Assembly: GCA_024742875.1 (NCBI GenBank)
Contig: JANSXP010000001.1
Coordinates: forward strand, 186,001-250,000
DNA: 64,000 bases
Source: Planctomycetaceae bacterium
GTDB lineage: Bacteria > Planctomycetota > Planctomycetia > Planctomycetales > Planctomycetaceae
Direction of reading: 5' to 3'
The position numbers and the translations under genes were made by a program. A model generated the notes under the pieces. That model worked only from the letters and a program-made list of their open reading frames with translations. It made no database searches and had not been told where the DNA came from. Shown here piece by piece: positions 10,401 through 18,598 of the stretch. Within the stretch, counting starts at the first letter, position 1; every line of letters begins with the position of its first letter.

Positions 10401-10895
10401 GCCATGCGACGCTTTGATCATGACGGGAAAGCCCACTTTTTCCGCGGCCGCCTGGGCTTCGGCGAGGTCATCCACAGCGCCCTGAGTCCCGCCAAGAATC
10501 GGGACCTCGGCCTTGATGGCGATGGCGCGGGCCGACGTTTTGTCGCCGAGGTTTTCCAGCGCGTTGACGGACGGTCCGACAAATTTGATGCCGGCAGCCT
10601 CGCATGCGCGGGCGAAGTCAGCGCGCTCGGACAGAAAACCGTAGCCGGGATGGATGGCGTCCACGCCCACGTCCTGAGCCAGTTTGACGATGGCGTCGAT
10701 GTCGAGGTACGCGCGGATGGGCTCTCCCTGCTTGCCGATTTTGTAGGCTTCGTCCGCTTTGAAGCGGTGCAGGGCGTAGCGGTCTTCGTGGGAGTAGATG
10801 GCGACCGTGCGGATGCCGAGTTCCGTCGCACTACGGAAAACCCGAATGGCAATTTCGGAGCGGTTGGCGACGAGCAGTTTGTTGATGGTGGTCAT
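7452..10895 (-). CDS. pyc: Pyruvate carboxylase
   Basis: Biotin enzyme that carboxylates pyruvate to oxaloacetate with ATP and bicarbonate, refilling the TCA cycle and feeding gluconeogenesis. All parts are in one 1147-residue chain, the usual length. The biotin carboxylase domain starts at residue 1 (KLLVANRSEIAIRVFRSA), with the ATP-grasp glycine loop SHGGGGRGMR and the EVNPRIQVEHTVTEE block. The carboxyltransferase domain begins DTTFRDAHQSLLATRMRT near residue 535. A C-terminal biotinyl domain has AMKMETM, with the biotinylated lysine near 1113. I place the start at the ATG at 10895 because the 28 residues upstream (open to 10979) do not resemble the family. The gene is monocistronic; its stop nearly touches repeat array 1. 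Confidence 0.97.
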   Translation of the reverse strand: MTTINKLLVANRSEIAIRVFRSATELGIRTVAIYSHEDRYALHRFKADEAYKIGKQGEPIRAYLDIDAIVKLAQDVGVDAIHPGYGFLSERADFARACEAAGIKFVGPSVNALENLGDKTSARAIAIKAEVPILGGTQGAVDDLAEAQAAAEKVGFPVMIKASHGGGGRGMRVVRTAEEFPQAFESARNEAQTAFGSADVFIEKFIARAKHIEVQLLGDEHGTLVHLFERDCSVQRRHQKVIELAPAPDLSEELRQGILDAAIAIGQQASYSCAGTVEFLVDADEEKFYFIEVNPRIQVEHTVTEEVTGIDVVKSQIMVAQGKKLSDPEIDIPSQESVKVNGFALQCRVTTEDPENSFMPDYGRVAHYRSASGMGVRLDAGSAFSGAVVNPFYDSLLTKVTARGRNFAGSIGIMKRALREFRIRGVKTNIPFLLKTLSHPTFTAGDCTTRFIDETPDLFKFDARKNRATKVLTYLAETMVNGNELVKDRPVAVRREPSPLPPVDYNQPLPKGSRDKFHELGAEKFSQWIREQDRLMITDTTFRDAHQSLLATRMRTYDLLQICDAYARNCSDLFSLEMWGGATFDTSMRFLKECPWQRLADVRAKVPNILTQMLLRASSALGYTNYPDNVVAACVKEAAQCGMDLFRVFDALNYVPNMKIAMEAVIDSGMLCEASICYSGDLTNPHRDKYDMQYYVGLAKELESMGAHILAIKDMAGLCKPAAASALVKTLREEVGIPVHFHTHDTAGIQAASILEGSKVGLDIADCAMAPMSGGTSQPNLNTVAEMLRFGDRDTGLDTDAIDAVADYWRATREFYTPFESQVLPATADLYEHEMPGGQYTNLFQQARALGLADRWAEVCKVYAGVNQLFGDIVKVTPTSKAVGDMALFMVANELTNEDVLSGDRDIAFPASVIDLISGGMGQPPGGFPEEVKKRVLLGKEEFAGRPGETLPPADFDAARTKVSELLKREALEREVVQWLLYERVFEDFAAHQHDYGDVSILPTPNFFYGLEPGEEIAIDIEAGKTLIIKFLTIGNAHADGTRTVFFELNGQPREVTITDRSIETDVVKAVKADPSNSNHVGSTMPGMVVAVAVQPGDSVKKGQKLLTLEAMKMETMINAEQDGKIGEVLVKGGSQVETGDLLVTFA

Positions 10896-11301
10896 AAGAA
10901 CGGCTGGCTGGTGAAAACAGTTGACTTCAGTGATTCGGCATTCGCATCTCGCACCGACTCGCGAGCGTAGTTTAGCCATCGACAGGGAGACTGACCAGCA
11001 GGCTCAGCCGCTTCTACGGCTGGCTTTCCCTCTGTTCCGTGTGGTTCTGGTAAAGCGCGTAAGCCACGGTGGGCCGTGGTCGACACGACGACGGCGTGCT
11101 CGTCTCTTTGTTTTCGGACGCGAGGTGGCCTCCGCTTGCGGGGATGACAAGTAGAGGGGCAGGGGGATGATAAGCCTCCGTGCGGGTTTGCCGTAATTGC
11201 CGTGACTTTCGGCGGTTGTTCAGCGGCTGTACGGCAGACTCCTCCAATGAGTTGTCTGAGGTTGGTACAGAGTTCGTTTTTTGTGCAGGTGAGAGTGTGC
11301 G
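10896..11301. other. Divergent intergenic region pyc / glycosyltransferase remnant
   Basis: No gene is supported in this 406-nt gap. It holds a small perfect hairpin (CCACGG, 4-nt loop, CCGTGG at 11064-11079) of unknown role. Promoters for pyc and for the former glycosyltransferase gene should lie here, but no clear box stands out. Confidence 0.4.
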
Positions 11302-12263
11302 ATGACAGCTTCACGGGTGGAATGCGGTGCGGAGGGTTTACCCCGGGATCGCTCGACGTCTGAGTGGCCTGAGGTGGGGGACGTGAGCGTGGTGATTCCC
11401 ATCTACAATGGGGCCGACTATCTGCGGGAGACACTGGATTCGGTGTTAGTGCAGTCTGTGTCGCCGCGACAGATTATTGTGGTGGATGACGGGTCAACCG
11501 ATCCTCGTGTGCAGCAGATCTGCATCGCTACGATTCACAGATCACGGTGTTGTCTCAGGCCAATCAGGGACAGTCGGTGGCCAGAAATCGGGGCGTCGAG
11601 GCCAGTACGGGGCGGTGGATCGCCATTCTTGATGCCGACGATGTGTGGCACCCGGACAAGTTGAAGCAGCAGCTGGCCGTCTGTCATGACGCGGACGTGG
11701 TGTACACGGGCGTGCGTCTGTTTGGGGCCGTCGAACGCGTGGCCACGACTCAGCACGTGGGACCGGAAACCATGCCACGGCCGACATCCGCACAGACCTT
11801 TGCCGGGCTGCTGCAGGATAACTTCATTACGCATTCCAGCGTGCTGATCCGGCGGTCGGCCTGGGAACGGGTGGGCGGCTATGACGTACGACTGCAGCGC
11901 GCAGTGGATTGGGACCTGTGACTGCGGCTGGCGGCCGCTGGCTGTCGCTTTCGCTGCGCACCCGAAGCGCTGACCCTGTATCGCTGGCGAAACGACTCTC
12001 TGTCCAGGCAGCATCAGGCGGCCTGCCGAGACCGGGTGAAGGTTCTGCGGCGGGCGCTGGCCGGTCCGGCAGCCGGCCGCTTGAGTGCCCAGGTTCGCCG
12101 CACCGCGTTCGCGGAAGTCTGGCGGGTCTGTGGCTGGTTTGCCGAGCCCGACAACCCGTGGCTGGCTCTGCAGAGTTATGCTCGGTCTTTGTGTTACCGG
12201 CCGTGGTCACGGGTTGTGTGGCGGGCCATCGTACGGACGCTCATCCGATCAGTTCGGAAATGA
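11302..12263 (+). pseudogene. Decayed family 2 glycosyltransferase (frameshift plus nonsense codon)
   Basis: Family 2 glycosyltransferases have a GT-A fold and transfer sugars from nucleotide donors. The start (ATG at 11302, AGGTGAGAG before it) leads into [20 protein letters not shown] and [10 protein letters not shown], the typical N-terminus. Around 11500-11515 the frame breaks: the sequence continues one base out of phase as [23 protein letters not shown], then [18 protein letters not shown], including the DxD-type DADD. At 11919-11921 a TGA stands where the family has Trp (DWDL-stop-LRLAAAG). The same frame then stays open with coherent protein sequence to a TGA at 12261. Two independent lesions argue for a pseudogene rather than one sequencing error. 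Its last 23 nt overlap the 3' end of the opposing DUF1501 gene. Confidence 0.85.
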
Positions 12264-13644
12264 CGTTTCCGCCAAACTGGCTGAGTTGTTTGAACCGCCC
12301 GGCGTGGTAGTAGGTCAGTTTGTTGTCGTCCAGCCCCAATAGATGCAGCAGGGTGACGTGGACGTCGCGGATGTGGTGGACACAGTCGACAGCTTTCAGG
12401 CCGACGTCGTCGGTCGCGCCGATGGTGTGACCGGCGTTGACGCCGCCTCCGGCGAACCACATGGCCATGGCTTCGGCGTTGTGGTCACGTCCGTAAGACT
12501 TGCCACCACCGCGCAGACCGTTGTCCGGTGTGCGACCGAATTCTCCGCAAAAGACAATCAGTGTCTCCCTGAGCAGATCCCGCTGTTTGAGGTCTTTGAT
12601 GAGCGCGGCAATCGGGCGATCGACGGAATTGATCAGCGACCCGTGGGCCCGCTCGATGTAATCGTGGCTGTCCCAGTTGCCGGCATAGGCCTGAACAAAG
12701 CGGACCCCTTTTTCGATCAGCCTGCGAGCCAGCAGACACTTACGGCCGAAGGCGTCCGTTTTTTGATCGCCGATGCCGTACAGCTGAAGCGTGTGTTGGG
12801 ATTCGCCCTCCAGATCAAGGACCTCCGGCACCTCAGTCTGCATGCGGTAGGCCAGTTCGTAAGACTTCAGCCGGGCCTCCAGGTCACTGCGTCCGGGGCG
12901 GGCGTTCAGATGCTGCTGGTTGAGCTGACCGAGCAGATCCAGATTGGCGCGCTGGTCTTCACTGGTCACACCCGGCGGCGGATTCAGATCCAGAATGGGA
13001 CTGCCGGCCGGTCGCAGCGGTGTCCCCTGAAACTGCGCGGGCAGAAATCCGTTGGACCAGTTGGCCGCGCCGCCCTGAGGGTAGCTGGAACGCGGCAGCA
13101 CGACAAAGCCGGGCAGATTCTGGTTTTCTGTGCCCAGACCATAGTTGACCCAGGCCCCCACGCCTGGATCTCCGCCGAAGCGATTGCCCGTGTTCACATG
13201 GTAGCAGGCGGTAGGGTGATTGACGGATTCCACATGGCAACCGCGAAAAAAGCAGATGTCGTCAACACAGTGCTGCAGTTGTTCCCATGGCGTGCTGATG
13301 TCCGCACCGGATTCGCCCGCTTTGACAAAATCGAACGGGCTTTTCACGAAGTAGCGTTTGCCGGAGGACATCGCACTTTGTTCTTCCCCGCTGCGGCTGA
13401 ATTCCTGCAGATGACGTTTGGCCAGTTCCGGCTTGGGGTCAAAGGTATCGATGTGTGAGGGGCCGCCTTCCATCATCAGGAAGATGCAGTTTTTGGCTTT
13501 GGCCGGATGATGAGGACCGGTCGCGCTGGTGGTGTTTGTCTCGTCGGCCTGCAGCAGCGAAGACAAAGCCACAGAGCCTAAAGAGGCTCCCAGCCCAAAC
13601 AGCGCATCACGACGACTGGGGCGGGCGTAGGCGGAATTCGTCAC
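12241..13644 (-). CDS. DUF1501 domain-containing exported protein
   Basis: Member of the sulfatase-like/alkaline-phosphatase-fold DUF1501 family that is heavily expanded in planctomycetes; the substrate is unknown. The N-terminus SRRDALFGLGASLGSVALSSLL looks like a twin-arginine-type export signal (SRRD then a hydrophobic run). Family hallmarks include IFLMMEGGPSHIDTFDPKP, NHPTACYHVNTG, an ETLIVFCGEFGRTP motif and GRDHNAEAMAMWFAGGGV near the end. I choose GTG at 13644 because GGAG sits 6 nt upstream; the frame is open to 13722, but that extension is unlike a leader. Length from this start is 467 residues, typical. Planctomycete DUF1501 genes usually follow DUF1553/DUF1549 partners; none is present here, so this is a solitary copy. 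Confidence 0.93.
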   Translation of the reverse strand: MTNSAYARPSRRDALFGLGASLGSVALSSLLQADETNTTSATGPHHPAKAKNCIFLMMEGGPSHIDTFDPKPELAKRHLQEFSRSGEEQSAMSSGKRYFVKSPFDFVKAGESGADISTPWEQLQHCVDDICFFRGCHVESVNHPTACYHVNTGNRFGGDPGVGAWVNYGLGTENQNLPGFVVLPRSSYPQGGAANWSNGFLPAQFQGTPLRPAGSPILDLNPPPGVTSEDQRANLDLLGQLNQQHLNARPGRSDLEARLKSYELAYRMQTEVPEVLDLEGESQHTLQLYGIGDQKTDAFGRKCLLARRLIEKGVRFVQAYAGNWDSHDYIERAHGSLINSVDRPIAALIKDLKQRDLLRETLIVFCGEFGRTPDNGLRGGGKSYGRDHNAEAMAMWFAGGGVNAGHTIGATDDVGLKAVDCVHHIRDVHVTLLHLLGLDDNKLTYYHAGRFKQLSQFGGNVISELIG

Positions 13645-14019
13645 GCGGGACTCCTGGATAGTGGACAGCACAGTGCAGTCAGAAAGGGTGAGGGGCAGGT
13701 CGGCTGCGGGAGGGACCCTCATTATGATGCTGGTTCAGCGGGAATGAAAGTGGAGCCTGCCCGGTGCCGTTCTGTCGTTTCGGATCACACGCCTCGGACG
13801 ACGGGCCGGACGACACAGCAGGCCGGTGACCGGCATTTTCACGTTTGGCGCTGGAGATGTCAGCAATTCTCCAGGGCCACAGTGGTTTACGCTCAGAAGA
13901 CCGCCTACAGTGACCGCGCCGCGGCGAACCTTCGAAACACCAGGGGGTCTGTGGTGACACGATCTGCCAGCCGTTTGGGTTGGCGTGACGCATTATCCTG
14001 ACTGAGTTCTGCTGGTCCG
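13645..14019. other. Divergent intergenic region DUF1501 / MBL-fold hydrolase
   Basis: This 375-nt gap should carry both promoters. Open frames on both strands are short and lack ribosome sites. I see no RNA gene, repeat or clear operator. Confidence 0.4.
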
Positions 14020-14856
14020 ATGCTTGAGAATCTGCCCCTCCAATCTGTCAAACACAAGGCGCTGACCGTCGAAGGCTGGTCGCGCGCCGCCGTGCAGAGC
14101 TACTGGCGGATCCCTGAGCTCAAACTGGGCTTCGATATGGGCGGCAGCCCGTGGTCCTTCATGGGCACGCAGCAGTTTTTTATCTCGCACGCGCACCTTG
14201 ACCATCTGGCGGCGCTGCCCGCTTACGTGGCCCGGCGGCGGATGATGAAAATGGATCCGCCGGTGATCTATCTGCCGGCGGATGTGGTGGACAACGTCCG
14301 CAGGATGCTCAATGCGTGGCAGCGGCTGGACCGTGGCCGGATGATCTGCGACCTGGTGCCCGTGCAGGACGGTGATCTGATTGAGCTGTCGCGTGAGCAC
14401 AAGGTGCGGGTGTTCAAAACCAAACACACGGTGCCGTCGGTTGGCTTTCTGGTGTACGACTGCCGGAAGAAACTGAAGCCCGAGTATCACGGGCTGGCCG
14501 GACACGAGATTCGCGACCTGCGCTTTAAAGGCACCGAAGTGACGGAAGAAACCCTGACGCCGCTGGTGGCCTACACGGGTGACACGGCGCCGGCCGGACT
14601 GGACTCGCATCCGGACGTGCTGAAAGCAGAAATCCTGATCACGGAAATGACCTTCTTTCGGCCGGAACACCGCAAAGAGAAGATTCACAAATTTGGCCAC
14701 ATGCACCTGGACGACATTCTGGATCGCGCGGACCGCTTCGAAAACGAACTGATCATCCTCGCGCATCTGAGCACCCGCACGCATGAGGCGCAGGCGCGAC
14801 ACGCGCTGAAAAGCCGAGTCCCCGAACACCTGCTCGAGCGCATTAAGCTGTGGTAG
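14020..14856 (+). CDS. MBL-fold hydrolase, ribonuclease Z-like
   Basis: Metallo-beta-lactamase-fold metal hydrolase resembling tRNase Z, which trims tRNA 3' trailers. The metal-binding motif is present as [14 protein letters not shown] (HxHxDH). Later motifs fit the family: [10 protein letters not shown], the YTGDT strand with its aspartate ligand, [14 protein letters not shown] and the C-terminal AHLSTRT histidine. The length of 278 residues is a little below standard RNase Z (about 300-310), and I do not clearly see the long flexible exosite arm, so it may instead be a related MBL hydrolase with another substrate. The gene is alone on the plus strand and its stop is followed at once by repeat array 2. 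Confidence 0.8.
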   Translation: MLENLPLQSVKHKALTVEGWSRAAVQSYWRIPELKLGFDMGGSPWSFMGTQQFFISHAHLDHLAALPAYVARRRMMKMDPPVIYLPADVVDNVRRMLNAWQRLDRGRMICDLVPVQDGDLIELSREHKVRVFKTKHTVPSVGFLVYDCRKKLKPEYHGLAGHEIRDLRFKGTEVTEETLTPLVAYTGDTAPAGLDSHPDVLKAEILITEMTFFRPEHRKEKIHKFGHMHLDDILDRADRFENELIILAHLSTRTHEAQARHALKSRVPEHLLERIKLW

Positions 14857-14888
14857 CGTGAGGTGGCGTTGTGCGGGCCGCGGGCCAA

Positions 14889-15128
14889 GCGCGGTGCCAC
14901 GCAAGACTCCGTTGCGAGCAACGCGAGCGCCTGGGCGCAGAGACGCTTCACGCAGCTTTGTCCCACCTACGCCACTGTCCGCCGCGACTCGCGGCCGAGC
15001 GGCCAAGCGCGGTGCAATTCCAATCGTCGTAGCGAGCAACGCGAGCGCCTCGGCGCGGAGACTCACCACGCAGCTTGGTCGCACCCACGCCATAGTCCGC
15101 CGCGACTCGCGGCCGAGCGGCCGAGCGG
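14889..15128. repeat. Intergenic repeat array, 118-nt period (array 2)
   Basis: Two direct units of about 118 nt lie between the convergent stops of the MBL-fold gene and the aldehyde dehydrogenase gene. GCGCGGTGC anchors begin at 14889 and 15007, each followed by GCGAGCAACGCGAGCGCC and TGGGCGCAG/TCGGCGCGG blocks. An interrupted palindrome CCGCGACTCGCGG falls at 14982 and 15100, again 118 nt apart. The order and spacing of these blocks match array 1 (7092-7449) in the same orientation, so both belong to one dispersed family. The array runs directly into the aldehyde dehydrogenase stop codon. Confidence 0.85.
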
Positions 15129-16565
15129 CTAGTGAGCGGGAGGGAGGCTGTTTTGGTAGGCGCGGTTGCGGTAGAGGAAGTCGATGATGTTGCCTTCGTG
15201 GGGCTGCAGCCAGTTGAGGGCACAGGTGGGGACGGGGCCGATGTTGAGTCGATCGATGTGTCGGGCGTCAACCAGATCGTGCGACCATTCCACGTCGTTG
15301 GTGATGGCGGTGCCGACCAGGGTGGGCCCGATCTTTTTGAGCATCTGATCCTGTGGGCATTTGGTGACCGAGGCGAATGGGAACATGAATTCCGTGTTGG
15401 CCATGGGGTCGTCCACATCGCTGACGTGGAGGATGGTGGGGCGCAGGTAATCGCAGCGTTCGTGCTGGATGAGGCGATCGCCGTTGCGGTACTGGGCGGT
15501 GGCTTCGGTGACAGCACCCGATTTGCAGCCGTCTTCGATCATGTTGTTCATGGCTTCGGCGGCACCCTGCATGGTGAAGGCCGCCAGGGCCGCGTTTTCG
15601 TCCGTAGTGGGCAGGACGTCGATGGGACCCAGTTTCTGGGCGAGGGCATCGGCGATTTCTTCGGTGTGACGAGACGCCCAGATGCCGGAGCAGTTGATGC
15701 AGCTGCGGCCACCGTTGATGAGCACACTCTTGACCATGATGTCCAGGTAGTCTTCCCACTGATCGACGATGTCGTCACCGAGGAGGATTTTGCTGAAGCC
15801 AGGGCCGTGGGCCTGTACGCGGGGATTGGCGGCGTATTTTTCGACGGTGGCGGTGCCGCCGAAGATCATGGCACGCTCGCATTTTTCCAGGACGGCGTTG
15901 CCGACTTCGTGAGGTCCGGGGTAGAGGCAGAAGGCTTCGCGGGGGACGCCGGCGGCGGCGAACGCTTCGTACATGCGGTAGGGCGTCCAGGGTTCACTGG
16001 AACCGGGTTTGAGGACGAGTCCGACCTGCAGGGGAATGGCGGGCAGCCAGAGGGTGTGCACGCCGGGGGAGTTGGACGGCAGGACCAGTCCGAGCGTGTC
16101 GGTGGTGGCCTGAAAACTGACCATGACGCCGCGGTCTTCCATGCCGAATCCTTTGTGGAGGATGTCGAGCGGCAGGCCGCGGGTGAGGGCGTCCAGGGTG
16201 GCGCCCATGTTTTTGAGGACGAAGGCAATCTTGCCCATGTTGCCTTTGGCCATGTTGAGTGGCAGGCCGGTGGTGGCAGACTGGATTTCGCAGAACTGGT
16301 CGGGGGTCTGGGTGCCGTTGCCCAGAGGCAGTTCGGCTTCGAGGAACAAATCGGCCGCTTTGACGCACATGTCGATCAGCTGCGTGGGCGTGAATTCTCG
16401 CAGAATGGCGCGGGCGTTGGCCGATTTGCGTGCGTCCATTTTGACCAGGCCAGCGTTGGCCTGATGCATCTGCGCCATGACTTCGCCAGTTTCGAAGTGG
16501 ACGACGTCAGCCTTTTCCAGTGATTCGTAAGGCTTGCCCCAGCGGATAACGGGAATATCAATCAT
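15129..16565 (-). CDS. Aldehyde dehydrogenase family protein (divergent)
   Basis: NAD(P)-dependent oxidoreductase of the aldehyde dehydrogenase superfamily, 478 residues, soluble. The cofactor-domain segments LVLPSNSPGVHTLWLPAIPL and LVLKPGSSEPWTP match the family's P(W/S)NxP and KPS motifs. The catalytic cysteine most likely lies in INGGRSCINCSG, which differs from the canonical FxNxGQxC and offers two cysteines three apart. The C-terminal DPMANTEFMFPFASV corresponds to the usual EIFGPV region. The ATG at 16565 (MIDIPVIRWG) is the start with protein-like sequence; the frame extends to 16613 without a ribosome site. It stands alone, so the substrate is unknown. Annotation as a generic aldehyde dehydrogenase is safe, a specific activity is not. 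Confidence 0.87.
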   Translation of the reverse strand: MIDIPVIRWGKPYESLEKADVVHFETGEVMAQMHQANAGLVKMDARKSANARAILREFTPTQLIDMCVKAADLFLEAELPLGNGTQTPDQFCEIQSATTGLPLNMAKGNMGKIAFVLKNMGATLDALTRGLPLDILHKGFGMEDRGVMVSFQATTDTLGLVLPSNSPGVHTLWLPAIPLQVGLVLKPGSSEPWTPYRMYEAFAAAGVPREAFCLYPGPHEVGNAVLEKCERAMIFGGTATVEKYAANPRVQAHGPGFSKILLGDDIVDQWEDYLDIMVKSVLINGGRSCINCSGIWASRHTEEIADALAQKLGPIDVLPTTDENAALAAFTMQGAAEAMNNMIEDGCKSGAVTEATAQYRNGDRLIQHERCDYLRPTILHVSDVDDPMANTEFMFPFASVTKCPQDQMLKKIGPTLVGTAITNDVEWSHDLVDARHIDRLNIGPVPTCALNWLQPHEGNIIDFLYRNRAYQNSLPPAH

Positions 16566-16803
16566 GGGTTTGGTGGATGGGTCTGCAGGAGGTAAGGAAG
16601 GATGAGACCTCACATATTAGAGCCGGTCGATCACAATTCAAATCGGTCAACCGCCTGCCCGCAAGAAGGCGAGAAGCGTCGGCTGGGGAGGCAGGAATTG
16701 GTGAGACAACGTGTGCAGGTTGGTGGAATGTGTGAATCGGAGGAGCGATTTTCGGTTAATCGCCCAGCGACGAAATCCGCGTACTGGGGTGGGGCACAAC
16801 ACA

Positions 16804-17058
16804 ATGGGGCTTGCGACATTCTCAGTGGGTGAGATTGACCGCATCATTCAGATGGCCTGGGAAGATCGCACCAGTTTTGACGTGATCCAGCGGCAGTTCG
16901 GTTTGACGCCTGGGCAAACGATCAAGCTTATGCGGCGGGAACTGTCGCCACGTTCGTTCAAAATGTGGCGAGCGCGCACGGCTGGGCGAAAAACGAAGCA
17001 TGGCGCGGTGCGAGGCTTTGGGATGGGACGATTTCGCGCACCGTCTCAGAAGGACTGA
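16804..17058 (+). CDS. TIGR03643/DUF2805 family small protein
   Basis: An 84-residue cytosolic protein. The core (IDRIIQMAWEDRTSFDVI, then GLTPGQTIKLMRREL, SFKMWRARTAGRKTKH) is the recognisable conserved block of the TIGR03643/DUF2805 family, whose function is not known. The central part looks like a helix-turn-helix, and the C-terminus is basic (Arg/Lys rich), so nucleic-acid binding is a reasonable guess. The ATG at 16804 fits the family start; upstream open sequence to 16711 does not. It lies between the divergently placed aldehyde dehydrogenase and the 3' end of the peroxidase operon and has no evident partner. Confidence 0.85.
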   Translation: MGLATFSVGEIDRIIQMAWEDRTSFDVIQRQFGLTPGQTIKLMRRELSPRSFKMWRARTAGRKTKHGAVRGFGMGRFRAPSQKD

Positions 17059-17145
17059 GGAGCAATGCAGTGACGGAACGTGAGGCGGTGCGGATGACGA
17101 GGGTTTGACTTGTCGTTCCTCGGTCTTTCCAGTTGTTGAGTTGTG

Positions 17146-18306
17146 CTACCTGGTCCCCGGGCGGACGAATGGATCGGCAAACCGTGGGTCCTGCAGCAGG
17201 GCCTGGTCGGTGAGCGTTTCCAGAAACACGGCCAGCGCGACTTTTTGACGTTCCGGAATGGCGATTCCGTTGGCGGCCGCATCGGCGAGGCGATCGTCCA
17301 GATTGGGATGTGGTCGGACGCTCCAGTTGTAGTGTTCCAGCACGCGGTCGAGTGTGGCAAAGCGGCCATCGTGCATGTAGGGGCCCGTGAGCGCAACGTT
17401 GCGCAGGGAGGGCGACTTGAAAGCGCCGTCGTGCGCACGATTGCCGGTGACCCTGCCTTTGCCCGTGTCGCTTTCGATCACTTCTGCGTCCACGCCGTTG
17501 ACGGTCGCTTTGTCGACAAAGAAAAAGGCCGACTGCGGATCGCCATTGGGCTGAGTTCGCAGATGGCAGGTGGCGCAGCCGCCGCGATGCAGAAACTGCT
17601 GTTTGCCGAGATTCTCTTCGTCTGTGAAATTGGGGAACGGATCGTCGATGTGATCCACCTGCGAGACTCCTTCGTCAAAGCGTGAGCGGCAGGACACGAT
17701 GGAGCGAATGAACTGAGCCAGCGCTTTGGCGATGCGGTCGGTGGTGACGGTTTCTGTGCCAAACGCGTCTTTGAACAGCGGTGGATACAGCGGGTCTCGC
17801 TGCAACTGCCGGACGAGCACCGGCAGTGAGTGACCCATTTCGATTTCGTTTTCGATGGGCAGCAGCACCTGCCGTTCGAGGGTCGCCGCGCGTTCGTCCC
17901 AGAAGAACTTTCCGCTGGCGTAGTAACGCGCATTCACCAGGCTCATGCTGTTGCGGGTCACCGGCCGCCCGTCGAAACCGATGCTGACTGCGCGAGGCTC
18001 GGCGAAGGCGTGCTGCTGTTGATGACAGGAGGCGCACGAGGTGGTGCCGTTGGCAGACAGCGACGTGTCATAGAACAGCACCCGCCCGAGTGTTGCGCCG
18101 TGGTCGGTGATGGGATTGTCGGGCGGCGTGTTGTCAAACTTTGAGGCGACCGCGGCAAAGTGGGTTGGCAGTTTGATGTCCGCGTAGCGGTATGGCGTGT
18201 CGGGCAGTTGCAGTTGCCGAGACGATTTCCCCCCATCTTCCGCAGGCAAAGTGGTTGCTGCCAGGCCCGATGCGAGCATGACGATGAGGAAAGACTTAAA
18301 TATCAA
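17146..18306 (-). CDS. Di-heme cytochrome c peroxidase / MauG family protein
   Basis: Exported c-type cytochrome of the CCP/MauG family, which reduces peroxide or oxidises a protein partner in the periplasm. It carries two CxxCH heme sites, SCASCHQQQHAFAEP near residue 90 and GCATCHLRTQ near 242, plus the conserved SLRNVALTGPYMHDGRFATL segment before the C-terminus. The start is a TTG at 18306: GGGAGGT sits 5-6 nt upstream and the first residues (LIFKSFLIVMLASGLAATTL) form a signal peptide. The upstream open frame to 18576 only overlaps the preceding gene. The TTG lies inside the end of the ykgJ-like gene (11-nt overlap), so translation is probably coupled. Last gene of a three-gene operon. 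Confidence 0.93.
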   Translation of the reverse strand: MIFKSFLIVMLASGLAATTLPAEDGGKSSRQLQLPDTPYRYADIKLPTHFAAVASKFDNTPPDNPITDHGATLGRVLFYDTSLSANGTTSCASCHQQQHAFAEPRAVSIGFDGRPVTRNSMSLVNARYYASGKFFWDERAATLERQVLLPIENEIEMGHSLPVLVRQLQRDPLYPPLFKDAFGTETVTTDRIAKALAQFIRSIVSCRSRFDEGVSQVDHIDDPFPNFTDEENLGKQQFLHRGGCATCHLRTQPNGDPQSAFFFVDKATVNGVDAEVIESDTGKGRVTGNRAHDGAFKSPSLRNVALTGPYMHDGRFATLDRVLEHYNWSVRPHPNLDDRLADAAANGIAIPERQKVALAVFLETLTDQALLQDPRFADPFVRPGTR

Positions 18307-18598
18307 TGCCCACCTCCCGTCGCGCCATCCGGCAGGCGTCAGTGCCAACTTCGAACCGGCGGCAGGCGGCGGGCCGCAGATCGTAGTGGCGACACGCTCG
18401 CGCGGTTTCGTCAAACCAGACGCAGGGCAGCGGATCGAAGTGCTGATCGGCCGCGATGCGCTCGTGCGCCGGCTGCAGCAGCTCTGCAGGAACGCTGCGG
18501 ACCGTTTCTTCGCCCGGCTCGAAGGGGGGCACCGGTGTTCGCATGCAGCAGGCGCCGCAGTCATCACACGAGTCAATCAGGGGCAGACGGCCAATCAC
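18296..18598 (-). CDS. YkgJ family cysteine cluster protein
   Basis: Small (100-residue) cytosolic protein with the CxxCxxCC signature (C11, C14, C17, C18 in SCDDCGACC) and two more cysteines downstream (PCVWFD, ACRHYDLRPAACRRF), the pattern of the YkgJ zinc- or iron-chelating family (PF03692). The biochemical role of the family is not settled. The GTG start overlaps the stop of the upstream YdjY-like gene in a 4-nt GTGA arrangement, and its own 3' end contains the ribosome site and TTG start of the peroxidase gene. This tight packing argues that all three proteins work together, for example with this one supplying or protecting a metal for the peroxidase branch; that role is inference. Confidence 0.9.
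   Translation of the reverse strand: MIGRLPLIDSCDDCGACCMRTPVPPFEPGEETVRSVPAELLQPAHERIAADQHFDPLPCVWFDETARACRHYDLRPAACRRFEVGTDACRMARREVGIDI

Noticed and set aside
9795-10970. Long plus-strand open frame (about 391 codons)
   Set aside because: Antisense to the biotin carboxylase domain of pyruvate carboxylase, with no ribosome site and no domain.
11064-11079. CCACGG/CCGTGG hairpin as a terminator or operator
   Set aside because: Six-bp stem without a T run and far from any stop; too short to interpret in GC-rich DNA.
11919-11921. In-frame TGA in the glycosyltransferase as a second selenocysteine or recoded stop
   Set aside because: The position corresponds to Trp, not Cys, and a frameshift breaks the same gene upstream, so gene decay is simpler. 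TGA is used as a normal stop by many genes here.
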